The position numbers and the translations under genes were made by a program. From CAYFSS01 sp964345975 (GTDB taxonomy: Bacteria; Bacillota; Clostridia; Saccharofermentanales; Fastidiosipilaceae), in the NCBI GenBank assembly GCA_964345975.1, contig CAYFSS010000004.1:1-64000 (forward strand): a stretch of DNA of 64,000 nucleotides, given 5' to 3'. Under the pieces are notes generated by a model. It searched no databases, was not told the origin of the DNA, and saw nothing but the letters and a program-made list of their open reading frames with translations. Below, piece after piece: positions 54,131-63,483 of the stretch (positions are counted from its first letter, which is position 1; each line of letters begins with the position of its first letter).

Positions 54131-55293
54131 CTAAATAAGTCCTTCAATCTCGAGAAGAAACTCGTGTTCTCCTCGTAATTATTGGGCTCAGTTCCTTCAT
54201 CGAAGATACGGATCTGCTCTTTCTGCTCTTCACTTAAGTTGCGAGGAACTTCGAGTTTCACCGTTGCGTAATGGTCGCCTCGACGCTGAGGATTGTTGAC
54301 TTGAGGAATACCCTTGCCGGCCAACTTGATGGTCGCTCCGGGCTGAGTTCCCTCCTTCAGACGGTACTTCTCAGGACCGTCGATGGTCGGCAAATCGATC
54401 TCTTCGCCAAGGGCTGCTTCACCGAACGTAACGGGCACTTCACAGTAGCTATCGTTCCCGCGTCGGGTGAAGACAGGGTGAGGGCGAATCTGGATTCTGA
54501 CATAGAGGTCTCCGGCGGGTCCGCCATTTACACCTGCATCCCCCTTACCACGGACAGTCAGTGCATTCCCTTGATCGATCCCGGCGGGGATCTTTACGCG
54601 GATTGACTCCGATTTCTCGACTCTGCCTTCACCGTGGCAGACAGAACAAGGGGTCGGGATAATCTGGCCGGTACCATGACAGGTATGGCATGCCCGCTCA
54701 GTCATTGCAATCCCGAAGATTGTTTGACTTTGCTCTTGGATACGTCCGGTTCCCTGACAGGTAGAACAGGTTTCGACAGACGTGCCGGGCTCGGCTTTTG
54801 AGCCGTCACAGTGATCACAAACCTCGAAGCGACGAACTTGGATACGCTCTTCTGTACCGAAAGCTGCTTCCATGAAGTCCAACGCCAGACGATATTCCAG
54901 GTCACGACCCCGTCGCGGAGCTCTGGCTTGTTGCGCAGCACTTGCACCCCGTCCGCCGAAGCCTCCGAAACCGCCTCCGAAACCGCCAAAACCACCGCCG
55001 AAGAGATCGTTCAGGATATCGCTGAAATCTACTCCACCGGCTTGACTCCAATTAAAGCCTTGGCCGTCAGCCGCAGCATGACCGAAGCGATCGTACTGCT
55101 GACGTTTCTCAGGATCAGACAAGATAGCGTAGGCCTCGTTCACTTCCTTGAACTTTGCTTCGGCCGTTTCGTCGTCGGGATTGAGGTCGGGGTGGTGAGC
55201 CTTCGCCTTCTTGCGAAAAGCCCGCTTGAGTTCATCGTCTGTTGCACCACGCTCGACGCCCAGAACCTCATAGTAATCGCGTTTCTCCGCCAT
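54127..55293 (-). CDS. dnaJ: Chaperone DnaJ
   Basis: This is the Hsp40 partner of DnaK. The J domain (about 1-70) has the HPD signature (AKAHHPDLNPDD), followed by a Gly/Phe-rich region (about 90-115) and four CxxCxGxG-type zinc repeats: CDHCDGS, CSTCQGTG, CHTCHGTG and CSVCHGEG. In the first repeat the second Gly is lost. The C-terminal substrate domains are normal. 388 aa. Confidence 0.97.
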   Translation of the reverse strand: MAEKRDYYEVLGVERGATDDELKRAFRKKAKAHHPDLNPDDETAEAKFKEVNEAYAILSDPEKRQQYDRFGHAAADGQGFNWSQAGGVDFSDILNDLFGGGFGGFGGGFGGFGGRGASAAQQARAPRRGRDLEYRLALDFMEAAFGTEERIQVRRFEVCDHCDGSKAEPGTSVETCSTCQGTGRIQEQSQTIFGIAMTERACHTCHGTGQIIPTPCSVCHGEGRVEKSESIRVKIPAGIDQGNALTVRGKGDAGVNGGPAGDLYVRIQIRPHPVFTRRGNDSYCEVPVTFGEAALGEEIDLPTIDGPEKYRLKEGTQPGATIKLAGKGIPQVNNPQRRGDHYATVKLEVPRNLSEEQKEQIRIFDEGTEPNNYEENTSFFSRLKDLFR

Positions 55294-55330
55294 CTACGCT
55301 ATGCCTCCTCTAATATGCTTACAAACAGGC

Positions 55331-55361
55331 GAAATCCTGCGGATTGCTCCGTCAGGATTTC
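55331..55361 (-). other. Hairpin between dnaK and dnaJ
   Basis: GAAATCCTG (55331-55339) pairs with CAGGATTTC (55353-55361), with an inner CGG/CCG pair. It follows dnaK and precedes dnaJ without a T run, so RNA stabilisation or processing that favours dnaK is more likely than termination. A second such inverted repeat (AAGACAGG/CCTGTCTT, 57277-57310) lies between grpE and dnaK. Confidence 0.6.
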
Positions 55362-55404
55362 AACCATCTATACACCAAAACAAATGATTAAACCGTTAAA
55401 CGAC

Positions 55405-57261
55405 TTACTGATTATCCGTCCCGTCTTCGGTCTCAAAATCCGCCTCGTAAGTCCCGCTACCTTGATCGGCACCCGTACCACCGGCCGGACCTTGCCCACC
55501 GTCAGGACCTGCAGAACCTGCTGCATCTTGCGCCGTCTGATAGAGCTTCTCACTCACACTGTAGAAGGCTTGACGCAAAGTTTCCGTCTTCTCTTTAATG
55601 ATCTCAACATCATCACCCTCAAGTGCCGATTGAAGATCCGTGCGAGCAGACTCGATCGAAGACTTATCCTCTGCGCTGAGGTTCTCACCCAGATCATCCA
55701 TGGACTTCTGAGTTTGATAGAGGAGCGAATCTGCCTGGTTTCTGGCTTCAACAGAATCTTTGCGCTTCTGATCCTCTTCTGCGAACTGTTCAGCTTCCTT
55801 CACAGCCTTATCGATCTCATCCTCTGAAAGGTTGGACGATGCTGTAATCGTAATCTTCTGTTCTTTGCCTGTTCCCTTGTCTTGAGCAGAAACATGAACG
55901 ATACCGTTAGCATCGATGTCGAAGCTGACTTCAATCTGCGGGATTCCTCTAGGAGCAGGTGCAATACCGTCCAAGATGAAGTTACCTAAAGTCTTGTTCT
56001 GGCCAGCCATGGATCTCTCACCTTGGAGAACATGGACTTCAACTTGCGTTTGTCCATCAGCTGCTGTTGAGAAGATCTGTGAACGCTTGGTAGGGATTGT
56101 TGTATTGCGCTCAATGATTCGCGTCATAACGCCACCCATTGTCTCAATCCCGAGGGAGAGGGGGGTGACATCCAAGAGAACCAAACCGGTGACATCACCG
56201 CTAAGAACCCCTGCCTGGATAGCAGCACCAATGGCAACACACTCATCCGGGTTGATACCCTTGAAAGGCTCTTGGTTGAAGAACGTCTGGACTGCATTTT
56301 GAACAGCAGGAATACGGGTTGAACCACCCACAAGAAGAATCTTATCGATTTCGTTCTTGGCCAGACCACTATCGGTCAGCGCTTGGCGAACCGGCTTCAT
56401 GCTTTCTTCAACAAGATCGGAGGTAAGTTCTTCGAACTTAGCGCGCGTCAGGTTGAAATCCAAGTGCTTGGTGCCTTGAGCATCGGCTGTGATGAAAGGC
56501 AGGTTGATATTGCTGGATTGGAGCCCGGACAATTCAATCTTGGCTTTCTCAGCTGCATCAAAGAGTCTTTGCATGGCCATACGATCCTGACGTAGGTCGA
56601 TGCCCTGCTCCTTACGGAACTCATCGACGAGCCAGTCTACAATCTTGGCATCGAAGTCATCACCGCCAAGACGGTTGTTGCCGTTGGTTGCGAGAACTTC
56701 AAAGACACCGTCACCGATTTCGAGGATAGAGACGTCGAAGGTACCGCCACCCAAGTCAAAGACTAGGATCTTCTGGTCGGCTTCTTTGTCCAAACCATAA
56801 GCAAGCGCAGCTGCCGTCGGCTCGTTGATAATACGCAAGACTTCGAGGCCGGCGATACGACCGGCGTCCTTCGTGGCCTGACGCTGTGCATCGCTGAAAT
56901 ACGCAGGGACGGTGATGACCGCTTGCTGAACACTCTCGCCCAGATAAGCTTCCGCATCCGTCTTTAATTTTTGCAGAATCATCGCAGAAATTTCTTGTGG
57001 CGTGTACGCCTTATCGTTGATCTGAATCTTCTTATCAGATCCCATATCGCGCTTGATGGATTGAATTGTCCGATCCGGGTTCGTCACCGCTTGACGCTTG
57101 GCAACTTGTCCCACGAGACGCTCACCATCATTGGTGAAAGCAACGACCGAAGCCGTCGTTCTATTTCCCTCCGGATTTGGAATAACGACAGGTTCTCCAC
57201 CTTCAATAACAGCGACAACCGAATTCGTCGTTCCTAAATCGATACCGATAACTTTACTCAT
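55405..57261 (-). CDS. dnaK: Chaperone DnaK (Hsp70)
   Basis: 618 aa: [17 protein letters not shown] at the start, the phosphate loops [14 protein letters not shown] and [12 protein letters not shown], the linker region [19 protein letters not shown], a substrate-binding domain, and a C-terminal lid ending in a Gly/Asp-rich disordered tail ([15 protein letters not shown]). It is third in the hrcA-grpE-dnaK-dnaJ-prmA operon. Confidence 0.98.
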   Translation of the reverse strand: MSKVIGIDLGTTNSVVAVIEGGEPVVIPNPEGNRTTASVVAFTNDGERLVGQVAKRQAVTNPDRTIQSIKRDMGSDKKIQINDKAYTPQEISAMILQKLKTDAEAYLGESVQQAVITVPAYFSDAQRQATKDAGRIAGLEVLRIINEPTAAALAYGLDKEADQKILVFDLGGGTFDVSILEIGDGVFEVLATNGNNRLGGDDFDAKIVDWLVDEFRKEQGIDLRQDRMAMQRLFDAAEKAKIELSGLQSSNINLPFITADAQGTKHLDFNLTRAKFEELTSDLVEESMKPVRQALTDSGLAKNEIDKILLVGGSTRIPAVQNAVQTFFNQEPFKGINPDECVAIGAAIQAGVLSGDVTGLVLLDVTPLSLGIETMGGVMTRIIERNTTIPTKRSQIFSTAADGQTQVEVHVLQGERSMAGQNKTLGNFILDGIAPAPRGIPQIEVSFDIDANGIVHVSAQDKGTGKEQKITITASSNLSEDEIDKAVKEAEQFAEEDQKRKDSVEARNQADSLLYQTQKSMDDLGENLSAEDKSSIESARTDLQSALEGDDVEIIKEKTETLRQAFYSVSEKLYQTAQDAAGSAGPDGGQGPAGGTGADQGSGTYEADFETEDGTDNQ

Positions 57262-57308
57262 CTTCTAACCTCCCGAAAGACAGGATCTCTTTAACGATTA
57301 GGCCTGTC

Positions 57309-57920
57309 TTAATTTGCAACTTTGACAACACTATGGCGAAGCACTTGATCGCCCCGCTTATACCCGGCTTGGAAGACTTCAACAATCTCACCGGAGCCGT
57401 ACGCTTCATCTTCTATATGGAGAACCGCAGCATGTAGCTCCGGATCAAAACTCTCACCTAAGGCAGGGATCTCTTGGACGCCAAAACGGTCCAGAACCTC
57501 ATTTGCTTGTTTCCTCACAAGATCCAAACCGGCGAGCATTGCTTCTTTCTCTTCACATATGAGCTCCGCAATCGAGTCCTGAGCTCGCTGAAGATTATCA
57601 AGCACGGGGAGCCAAGCACCAATAACGTCGGCAACACTCTGATCATAGAGTCTAGCCTTCTCAGTTTTTGTCCGCCGTTTAAAATTCTCAAACTCGGCTT
57701 GCATTCTCAACTGCTTGTCCTTGAGATCAGAGATCTCATCCTGCAGCCCGGCCACAACCTTCGCTTGCTCGTCGACCGCTTGTTCACTGTCGACCTGTTC
57801 TTCAACGGTTTGTTCCCTCGGTTCGTTCTCGGATGCTTGTTCGTCGAGCTTAACCTCGCTGTCGTTTGCTCCTGCGAGCTGCTCGTCTGCTTGATCCGCC
57901 TTACGCTTCTTCCTTGCCAC
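57309..57920 (-). CDS. grpE: Nucleotide exchange factor GrpE
   Basis: 203 aa. The N-terminal half is a long acidic, Glu/Gln-rich region leading into the coiled coil (QDEISDLKDKQLRMQAEFENF); the C-terminal beta domain carries HAAVLHIEDEAYGSGEIVEVFQAGY. It acts on DnaK. It lies between hrcA (13 nt) and dnaK (47 nt). Confidence 0.95.
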   Translation of the reverse strand: MARKKRKADQADEQLAGANDSEVKLDEQASENEPREQTVEEQVDSEQAVDEQAKVVAGLQDEISDLKDKQLRMQAEFENFKRRTKTEKARLYDQSVADVIGAWLPVLDNLQRAQDSIAELICEEKEAMLAGLDLVRKQANEVLDRFGVQEIPALGESFDPELHAAVLHIEDEAYGSGEIVEVFQAGYKRGDQVLRHSVVKVAN

Positions 57921-57933
57921 CCTAACCTCCTCG

Positions 57934-58980
57934 TCAATCGTCCCCTAGAGCGTATTTCTCCAGGATCGTGTTGAACATCTTTTGTACAAAAGCCACCCGC
58001 CGAATCACATCGCGATAGGCCATTCTTCTTGGCCCCAAGATCGCTAAATAACCTCGGCTTCCCGACTCCATCTGATATCGCATCCCCAGAAGCGTACAAT
58101 CCTGGAGCTCCGTCGAACTCAGGTCACTTCCGATGCGGATAAAATACTCTCCCGATTCCGTAAGTCCTTGGGCGAGATAATCTGTCATCGTATCTTTCGA
58201 CTTGAAGTAATCCAGAATTTCTACTGCTCTTTCGGCATCCTGGAATTCCGGCTGCCTAAAGAGGTTCGCCAAGCCCTCTAAATAAAGGACATAATCGAGC
58301 GCTTCCTCAGCGGTCCGTAAGATATCCTCCGTGAGCGACATCGCCAATTTCTCAGGAACCCCGGCTTCTACCGCCAAGCCAAAGATTGTGTCGAATGTCA
58401 TGGCTGACAAACGCCGTCCAGTGTAACAAATCTTCAACAATCTGTTGAATCGCTCGAGGGTCCCGTCTGACAAGGCGTCCTGCAATCGAATCTGTTTATC
58501 CTGTAATAAGCCGCCTTTAAGCACGAGGAGCAGGAGCAACCTTCGGGGCTGGATCTCAACGAACTGAATCTGATCGATGCTTAGCTCATCCGCTTGAGGA
58601 CTTAATGCTAAGGCCGTGTATCCGGTAAAATCAGCCAAACTTAGAGCTGCCTGGCGCAGGAGACCGTCGAAATCTTCAAAGGACCGGCTTAACTCAGCCT
58701 TGACGTAACTCGAGTCAAACGAGTTGACGCGTGGTGTTCCTCTTTCAAGCAAATGCGCGACATACGTTCTATAGCCAAGATCCGAAGGAACACGGCCTGA
58801 AGATGTATGAAGTTGGAGAAGATATCCCTGAGCTTCCAGTTCTGCCATTTCATTACGTACGGTGGCAGAGCTGACGCCGATAGGATACTTACGGACAATG
58901 GCATTCGAGCCGACCGGTTCACACGTTGCGGCATATTCCTCGACCACAGCTCCTAAGATTGTCAATTGACGTTCTGTCAT
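57934..58980 (-). CDS. hrcA: Heat-inducible transcription repressor HrcA
   Basis: It binds CIRCE and represses the operon at normal temperature. ATG 58980 has AGGAGG six bases upstream and gives 348 aa; the frame is open 30 nt further. The N-terminal winged helix (GSNAIVRKYPIGVSSATVRNEMAELEAQGYLLQLHTSSGRVPSD) and the C-terminal IGSDL plus GRRMAYRDVIRRVAFV segments are typical. Its own operator lies about 24-50 nt upstream. Confidence 0.96.
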   Translation of the reverse strand: MTERQLTILGAVVEEYAATCEPVGSNAIVRKYPIGVSSATVRNEMAELEAQGYLLQLHTSSGRVPSDLGYRTYVAHLLERGTPRVNSFDSSYVKAELSRSFEDFDGLLRQAALSLADFTGYTALALSPQADELSIDQIQFVEIQPRRLLLLLVLKGGLLQDKQIRLQDALSDGTLERFNRLLKICYTGRRLSAMTFDTIFGLAVEAGVPEKLAMSLTEDILRTAEEALDYVLYLEGLANLFRQPEFQDAERAVEILDYFKSKDTMTDYLAQGLTESGEYFIRIGSDLSSTELQDCTLLGMRYQMESGSRGYLAILGPRRMAYRDVIRRVAFVQKMFNTILEKYALGDD

Positions 58981-59003
58981 GAGACTCCTCCTTCTACATA
59001 AAA

Positions 59004-59030
59004 TTAGCACTCAAGAGCTTCAAGTGCTAA
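59004..59030. promoter_or_regulatory. CIRCE operator
   Basis: TTAGCACTC-N9-AAGTGCTAA on the + strand, one mismatch from the consensus TTAGCACTC-N9-GAGTGCTAA. It lies between the promoter and the hrcA start, overlapping the expected transcription start. Confidence 0.95.
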
Positions 59031-59033
59031 ACA

Positions 59034-59062
59034 AATTTATCACCCTATAAGACTAAAGTCAA
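59034..59062 (-). promoter_or_regulatory. Promoter of the hrcA operon
   Basis: On the minus strand TTGACT (59057-59062), 17-nt spacer and TAAATT (59034-59039); the expected start falls inside CIRCE. Confidence 0.7.
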
Positions 59063-59189
59063 ACAAGGACAAGACTAGCTGTGAACGAGGCGCAAAGGTC
59101 TCATAAAATTCTTATGAATAAAGCTTTCTTGTGAGTTGAGCGTGGCGAATTAGGTAAGATCTTGGCAGCTGTCGACTGACCGGATGATT

Positions 59190-59257
59190 CAGCTCATCCA
59201 TCAGAACAGCTCATCCATCAGAACAGCGCATCCATCAGAGCAGCGCATCCATCAGAG
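59190..59257. repeat. 17-nt tandem array across the hemW stop codon
   Basis: Four consecutive 17-mers: two of CAGCTCATCCATCAGAA and two of CAGCGCATCCATCAGAG, and a partial fifth. The last full unit contains the hemW stop codon (59252-59254). 17 is not a multiple of three. Confidence 0.93.
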
Positions 59258-60403
59258 CAGCTCACGAGCCAAAGCATCGGCATAGTCAGCTCCTTGCTCC
59301 GTTAACCGCCAACCATCGCCGGTCTTCTCACACATGCCCAAGGCTTCATAGTGTTTAAATACCTCGAGTCTGCGAGGTGCTAGAGGACCAAAGCGTTCCT
59401 CATAATTTGAGAGCACAAACCCGCGATCGAGGCGCCGCAATTGAAAGATAACCAGTTCTGTAGCAGCATCTTCAATGGATAGATCCTCTACCACGCTAAG
59501 CCGCTCAAACGGCGAGCCCGCCGATGACCATGTCTCTAAATAAGCGCTCACGTCCGGTTCATGGTGTAAGCGCTTACCGTTTACGAACGCAGCCGCTCCG
59601 GGACCTACGGCAAAATATGGCAAGATATCCCAGTAATGTGAGTTATGGACCGATTCAAAACCGCCCAGAGCAAAGTTTGAGATTTCGTAGTGGTTGTATC
59701 CTGCAGCTTTGAGCTTATCCGCAACGAGATGGACCATCGTTCGTTCCAGATCGTCGTCCGGCAAAGGAGGCTCACCCGGTGTGTAGCGAGCACCGAACGG
59801 GGTGCCCTCTTCAATAATGAGCGAGTAACAGGAAATGTGCTGTGGTCTTAGCGCTAAAACGCGCTCCAGATCTTGCTCTACTTCTTGTAGCGTTTGAAAC
59901 GGTAGGCCCAAGATGAGATCCAACGAAAGATTCTTAAACCCTGCAACTTGTGCTGCTTCATATGCGTCGAGAAAACCTTCGTAGCCATGGAGACGACCCA
60001 ATTTCCTTAACGCTTGGTCTTCGGTCGTTTGGAGGCCTAGAGACAGCCGGTTATAGCCTACTTCACGAAGTCGCTTTAATTCCTGATGATCTAAGTCCTC
60101 GGGATTCATTTCCAGCGTTATCTCAGCCTCACTATGGAGTCCAAAACAGTCTTCGATGAACTGCAAAATTCGAACCAAGTCGTCCGTCTTCAACCTGGAA
60201 GGAGTCCCACCGCCAAAATATACAGATCGAAGCGGCACTGTCCCGACGTCCTCCGCCCAAGCTTCCAACTCACAGAGGATAGCGTCGACGAAAGCTTCAA
60301 CCGGTTCACCGGCGATCGAGTAGAAATCGCAATAGGGGCACTTTCTACGGCAATAAGGGATATGTAGGTAAAGCGCCTCCGGAATTTCATAAAGTTTATT
60401 CAT
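59252..60403 (-). CDS. hemW: Radical SAM heme chaperone HemW
   Basis: It resembles coproporphyrinogen III dehydrogenase, but lineages of this type deliver heme rather than oxidise it. The [4Fe-4S] motif is C18xxxC22xxC25 in HIPYCRRKCPYCDFYS. SVYFGGGTPSRL, SLGLQTTEDQALRKLGRLH and the HNSHYWD segment are typical of HemW. 383 aa, with a C-terminal winged-helix-like part. Its start overlaps the end of the DUF4276 gene by 8 nt, so it may be co-transcribed with that pair. It normally stands near dnaK/hrcA in Firmicutes, as here. Confidence 0.93.
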   Translation of the reverse strand: MNKLYEIPEALYLHIPYCRRKCPYCDFYSIAGEPVEAFVDAILCELEAWAEDVGTVPLRSVYFGGGTPSRLKTDDLVRILQFIEDCFGLHSEAEITLEMNPEDLDHQELKRLREVGYNRLSLGLQTTEDQALRKLGRLHGYEGFLDAYEAAQVAGFKNLSLDLILGLPFQTLQEVEQDLERVLALRPQHISCYSLIIEEGTPFGARYTPGEPPLPDDDLERTMVHLVADKLKAAGYNHYEISNFALGGFESVHNSHYWDILPYFAVGPGAAAFVNGKRLHHEPDVSAYLETWSSAGSPFERLSVVEDLSIEDAATELVIFQLRRLDRGFVLSNYEERFGPLAPRRLEVFKHYEALGMCEKTGDGWRLTEQGADYADALARELL

Positions 60404-61163
60404 CGTAGGATCTCTGTAGTTTCTTGATCGCAGACTTTAAGTCCGCCTCGAACCGTCTAAAACTTGGGGAATCCATGCGCGCCGGTCTAAGCAATGGTCC
60501 GATGCGCAAAGCCCAGTCCGTCTTATATTTTCCGGATAGAGGATAGCCTTGAGCAATCAACGTGCTTGCCCTTCGCTCACCCAGGATGACCTTTGCCAAG
60601 AATTCCCACGTCCCAATGATGGAATCTTGCTTATAGCGTCTATAGATTTCATGATCGGCTTCCGGATACGCTCGAAACAAGGCTACGGAATCCGATAAGA
60701 TCCATGCTTCAAGCTCTTCTACCGCTATCCCGATGACGGTGATAAGTTCTTGGGTTTCACGCTTGATCGTTCGCAGCAAATCGTTCTTCACTTCTTGTAG
60801 CGGGTTCCGATCAGCATCTTGGACAATGAGCACGATGAGGGGATGATTACGACAAATCTGTTCGTAAGCCCTGAGCTTAGCACCCAAGAAGTGATAGAGT
60901 CCCCTCCCTCGCGACATGTTGTTGTCCGGTCCTAAGAGAAGGCGCTCCGGATCCTTTCTTTCTCTTGCCCTATCCATCGCAGTCAATCGATTGTCGCTCA
61001 GAAATTCATTGGCCGGATTTGGCCAATGCCCTAATCCTTTGTGGGGGCGCATATGAATGACATGTGGCATAGCGAGGTCTTGCAACATCCTGTTGAGGAG
61101 AGGTTCGATGAGATAAGAACCGGAGCGGTCTTCAACTAGGGTTTCGATGAGTAGTTCAGACAT
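60396..61163 (-). CDS. DUF4276 family protein (TOPRIM-like predicted nuclease)
   Basis: 255 aa. Family marks: an N-terminal acidic residue in the ETLVEDRSGS strand (E11), then LIVLIVQDADRNP with D116 and D118 corresponding to the TOPRIM DxD, AVEELEAWILSD (147-158), GTWEFL (184-189), and the C-terminal SPSFRRFEADLKSAI (232-246). The TOPRIM relation implies a metal-dependent nucleic-acid activity; that is family inference. Its ATG shares one base with the stop of the AAA ATPase gene, so the two are a coupled pair. Confidence 0.85.
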   Translation of the reverse strand: MSELLIETLVEDRSGSYLIEPLLNRMLQDLAMPHVIHMRPHKGLGHWPNPANEFLSDNRLTAMDRARERKDPERLLLGPDNNMSRGRGLYHFLGAKLRAYEQICRNHPLIVLIVQDADRNPLQEVKNDLLRTIKRETQELITVIGIAVEELEAWILSDSVALFRAYPEADHEIYRRYKQDSIIGTWEFLAKVILGERRASTLIAQGYPLSGKYKTDWALRIGPLLRPARMDSPSFRRFEADLKSAIKKLQRSYDE

Positions 61164-62314
61164 TAGAAATAGGCTCCATAGGCCAGTTCAGAAAGTGGAA
61201 TCCCCTGCTCAACCATTGCGGTTACGATTGGATTCTGCCCTAAATTGCGGGGTCCTTGGAAGTCCAAGAAGGCATCCTCATCGGAGCTTACGGAAGCTTT
61301 GAAATACCAAACCTCCTTGGGATGAAAGGCGTCGAGGAAGGATGTAAAGTGACTACTCAAGATCCACTGAGTCCCGGGTTGATAGATTCCGCCTTCGCGG
61401 AGGAGTAAGGCAAGAGCTTCGGAGTTCTCTCTGAAGAGGCGCTCATCCGGATTCTCACAGAGGATGAGGCGAGGCTTTTCCGCCTTAGTTAGGAGCGGGA
61501 GCGTGATCAGGAATAGCCGGCGTTCAGCTGAAGATAGCTCATCGATTCTTGCTCTAAATTTCTTGTCGTCAGGATTCCTCAAAGAAGCTACCCATAGTTT
61601 CTCGTACGCTGTCGGAGTATCTTTGGCTTGAATTTGGCGCACAACCCTTGATGAATCTTGCAGACTATCAGCTTGCACTCCGTCGAGCCGAGGATAGGGA
61701 CCATCCATGAGAGCGGCGAGATCGCGCAGCTTCGAGGTCGGGAGCGCAGACCACTGTTCCACATCATCGTCCGGAACCTCATAGATACAATTCATCAAAC
61801 TGCGACGCAAACGTCCAACAGCTGCAGCCGCCGCTTTAGACCAATCCTTAGTTTTTAAAGCCGAGGTCAATGCCTCCGGATCATGGTCTTCAAATAGGGA
61901 CAAATGCTCAAAAGAAAAGGCCGGCAGATCGATATCCCAAAGGGTAAGTTCATGGCCCGGGTCGAGTGTCTCAACATCCGCTTGGGATAAATTGCGCCAA
62001 TCAAAGGTCTCTTTCACGTTGGTTCCTTCGTCGTCCCACGCCAATTCATAGATCAGAAGCACTGAGGTTTCCGGCAAGAGATAGGAGCAGTGCCAGAGAC
62101 CGGCCTGCCCATAGATCAACTCCGGGCCTTCCTTAAGGACTTGTTTCATGCGCAGGATTCCTCTAAGGAACGTCGATTTGCCACTCCCGTTAGCCCCGCC
62201 CAAAACCGTTAATGGTGTCAGAGGCGTTGTGACGGTCGGCAAATCCTCGACCTTCAGACCGATCTCCATGGGTCGGTACATGGCACCTAACTTTAACTTG
62301 AAGGATAGAAACAT
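61163..62314 (-). CDS. AAA family ATPase (ABC-type head, partner of DUF4276)
   Basis: 383 aa. Walker A GGANGSGKST at 39-48, a lengthy middle insertion (about 55-250), a signature-like LSSAERR (260-266), Walker B LILCENPDER (283-292) and a histidine switch in ILSSHFTSFL (H322). This is the AAA_21-like, ABC/SMC-type ATPase head. No membrane segment is present. It is followed directly by the DUF4276 gene, as in two-gene ATPase plus TOPRIM defence systems. GGAGT lies upstream of the ATG. Confidence 0.88.
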   Translation of the reverse strand: MFLSFKLKLGAMYRPMEIGLKVEDLPTVTTPLTPLTVLGGANGSGKSTFLRGILRMKQVLKEGPELIYGQAGLWHCSYLLPETSVLLIYELAWDDEGTNVKETFDWRNLSQADVETLDPGHELTLWDIDLPAFSFEHLSLFEDHDPEALTSALKTKDWSKAAAAAVGRLRRSLMNCIYEVPDDDVEQWSALPTSKLRDLAALMDGPYPRLDGVQADSLQDSSRVVRQIQAKDTPTAYEKLWVASLRNPDDKKFRARIDELSSAERRLFLITLPLLTKAEKPRLILCENPDERLFRENSEALALLLREGGIYQPGTQWILSSHFTSFLDAFHPKEVWYFKASVSSDEDAFLDFQGPRNLGQNPIVTAMVEQGIPLSELAYGAYF

Positions 62315-62340
62315 AATCAGTACTCCTATATAAACAGGAC

Positions 62341-62377
62341 TCCTATAAAGAATCCCTCCTATCGCTAAGAGGGATTC
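62341..62377 (-). terminator. Terminator between the SPFH gene and the AAA ATPase gene
   Basis: On the minus strand GAATCCCTC (62369-62377) pairs with GAGGGATTC (62350-62358), followed by TTTATAGGA. The tail is short, so some readthrough into the AAA-DUF4276-hemW genes is likely. Confidence 0.6.
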
Positions 62378-62397
62378 GTTCTTCGTAAAGCGTTGCC

Positions 62398-63483
62398 TTA
62401 GAGTTTAATAGGTCCAACGGGATCGATGCGGTCAGGGTCATTGCGATCGGGTTTGGGTCTGGGGATTGGCTTGGACTTAGGCACAGGCTTTCGGTTAGGG
62501 TTCGCCGTCGATTCCTTGACCTCAGCATCCGGATCTTCAAGATCGGTCGTGAGTTCATGGAGCGAGGTAACAAGACCTGCTAAGTTTTGAACTTCGGAAG
62601 GGATGATGATCTTCGTCGAACGACCATCCGCAACACTTTCCAGAGCCTCTAAGCTACGCAAAGCAATCGTCGCCTTATCGGCTTCAACTTCCTTGATGAA
62701 GGCAAGACCTTCGGCTCTAGCCTGTGCCCGCATGCGAATTGCCTCAGCCTCACCTTCCGCTTCACGAATTTCACGCTCACGGTTGGCATCAGCTTCGAGG
62801 ATCATCGCTTGGCGGAGACCTTCCGCAACCAAGATTGCCGACTCTTTCTCACCTTCTGCACGCAAGATAGATTCACGTCTCTCACGCTCAGCCTTGACCT
62901 GCTTCTCCATCGCATTGGTGACGTCTGCAGGCGGCAAGATATTCTTCAACTCAACGCGATTGACCTTGATACCCCATGGGTCCGTTGCCTCATCGAGGAT
63001 GACGCGCATACGGGTATTGATGACATCGCGGGATGTCAACGTCTGATCAAGCTCCAAGTCACCGATGATGTTACGGAGGGTGGTCGCACTAAGATTCTCG
63101 ATCGCCAGGATAGGCTCTTCAATCCCATAGGTATAGAGCACTGGGTCTGTGATCTGGTAGAAGACTACGGTGTCGATTTGAATGGTGACGTTGTCTTTTG
63201 TGATGACGGCTTGGGGCTCAAAGTCGGCGACTTTCTCCTTTAATGAAACACGAGCGGCAACTCGCTCGATGAAAGGCACTTTGATATGGAGACCCGTTGC
63301 CCATGTCTTACGATAAGCTCCAAGTCTTTCGACGACATACACTCTCGCTTGCGGCACGATGTGCAAGTTTCGAACGAGGATAAAGAGCAACACAATGAGG
63401 AGGATGATGGCAATCCACCAGCCCTCCCCACTGATGAAGTCGATATCTTGTAACATGCGATTTGCAAATAATACTGGGTGCAT
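62398..63483 (-). CDS. SPFH/Band 7 (stomatin-like) membrane protein
   Basis: 361 aa: one membrane span (about 22-42), the SPFH domain (about 45-200; VVERLGAYRKTWATGLHI, NVTIQIDTVVFYQITDP), a long Ala/Glu/Arg-rich coiled coil (about 200-280), and a Pro/Lys/Asp-rich tail. The plan is that of QmcA/stomatin-like proteins that form membrane rings with NfeD. Its ATG follows the nfeD stop without a gap, and GAGG sits before it. Confidence 0.92.
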   Translation of the reverse strand: MHPVLFANRMLQDIDFISGEGWWIAIILLIVLLFILVRNLHIVPQARVYVVERLGAYRKTWATGLHIKVPFIERVAARVSLKEKVADFEPQAVITKDNVTIQIDTVVFYQITDPVLYTYGIEEPILAIENLSATTLRNIIGDLELDQTLTSRDVINTRMRVILDEATDPWGIKVNRVELKNILPPADVTNAMEKQVKAERERRESILRAEGEKESAILVAEGLRQAMILEADANREREIREAEGEAEAIRMRAQARAEGLAFIKEVEADKATIALRSLEALESVADGRSTKIIIPSEVQNLAGLVTSLHELTTDLEDPDAEVKESTANPNRKPVPKSKPIPRPKPDRNDPDRIDPVGPIKL

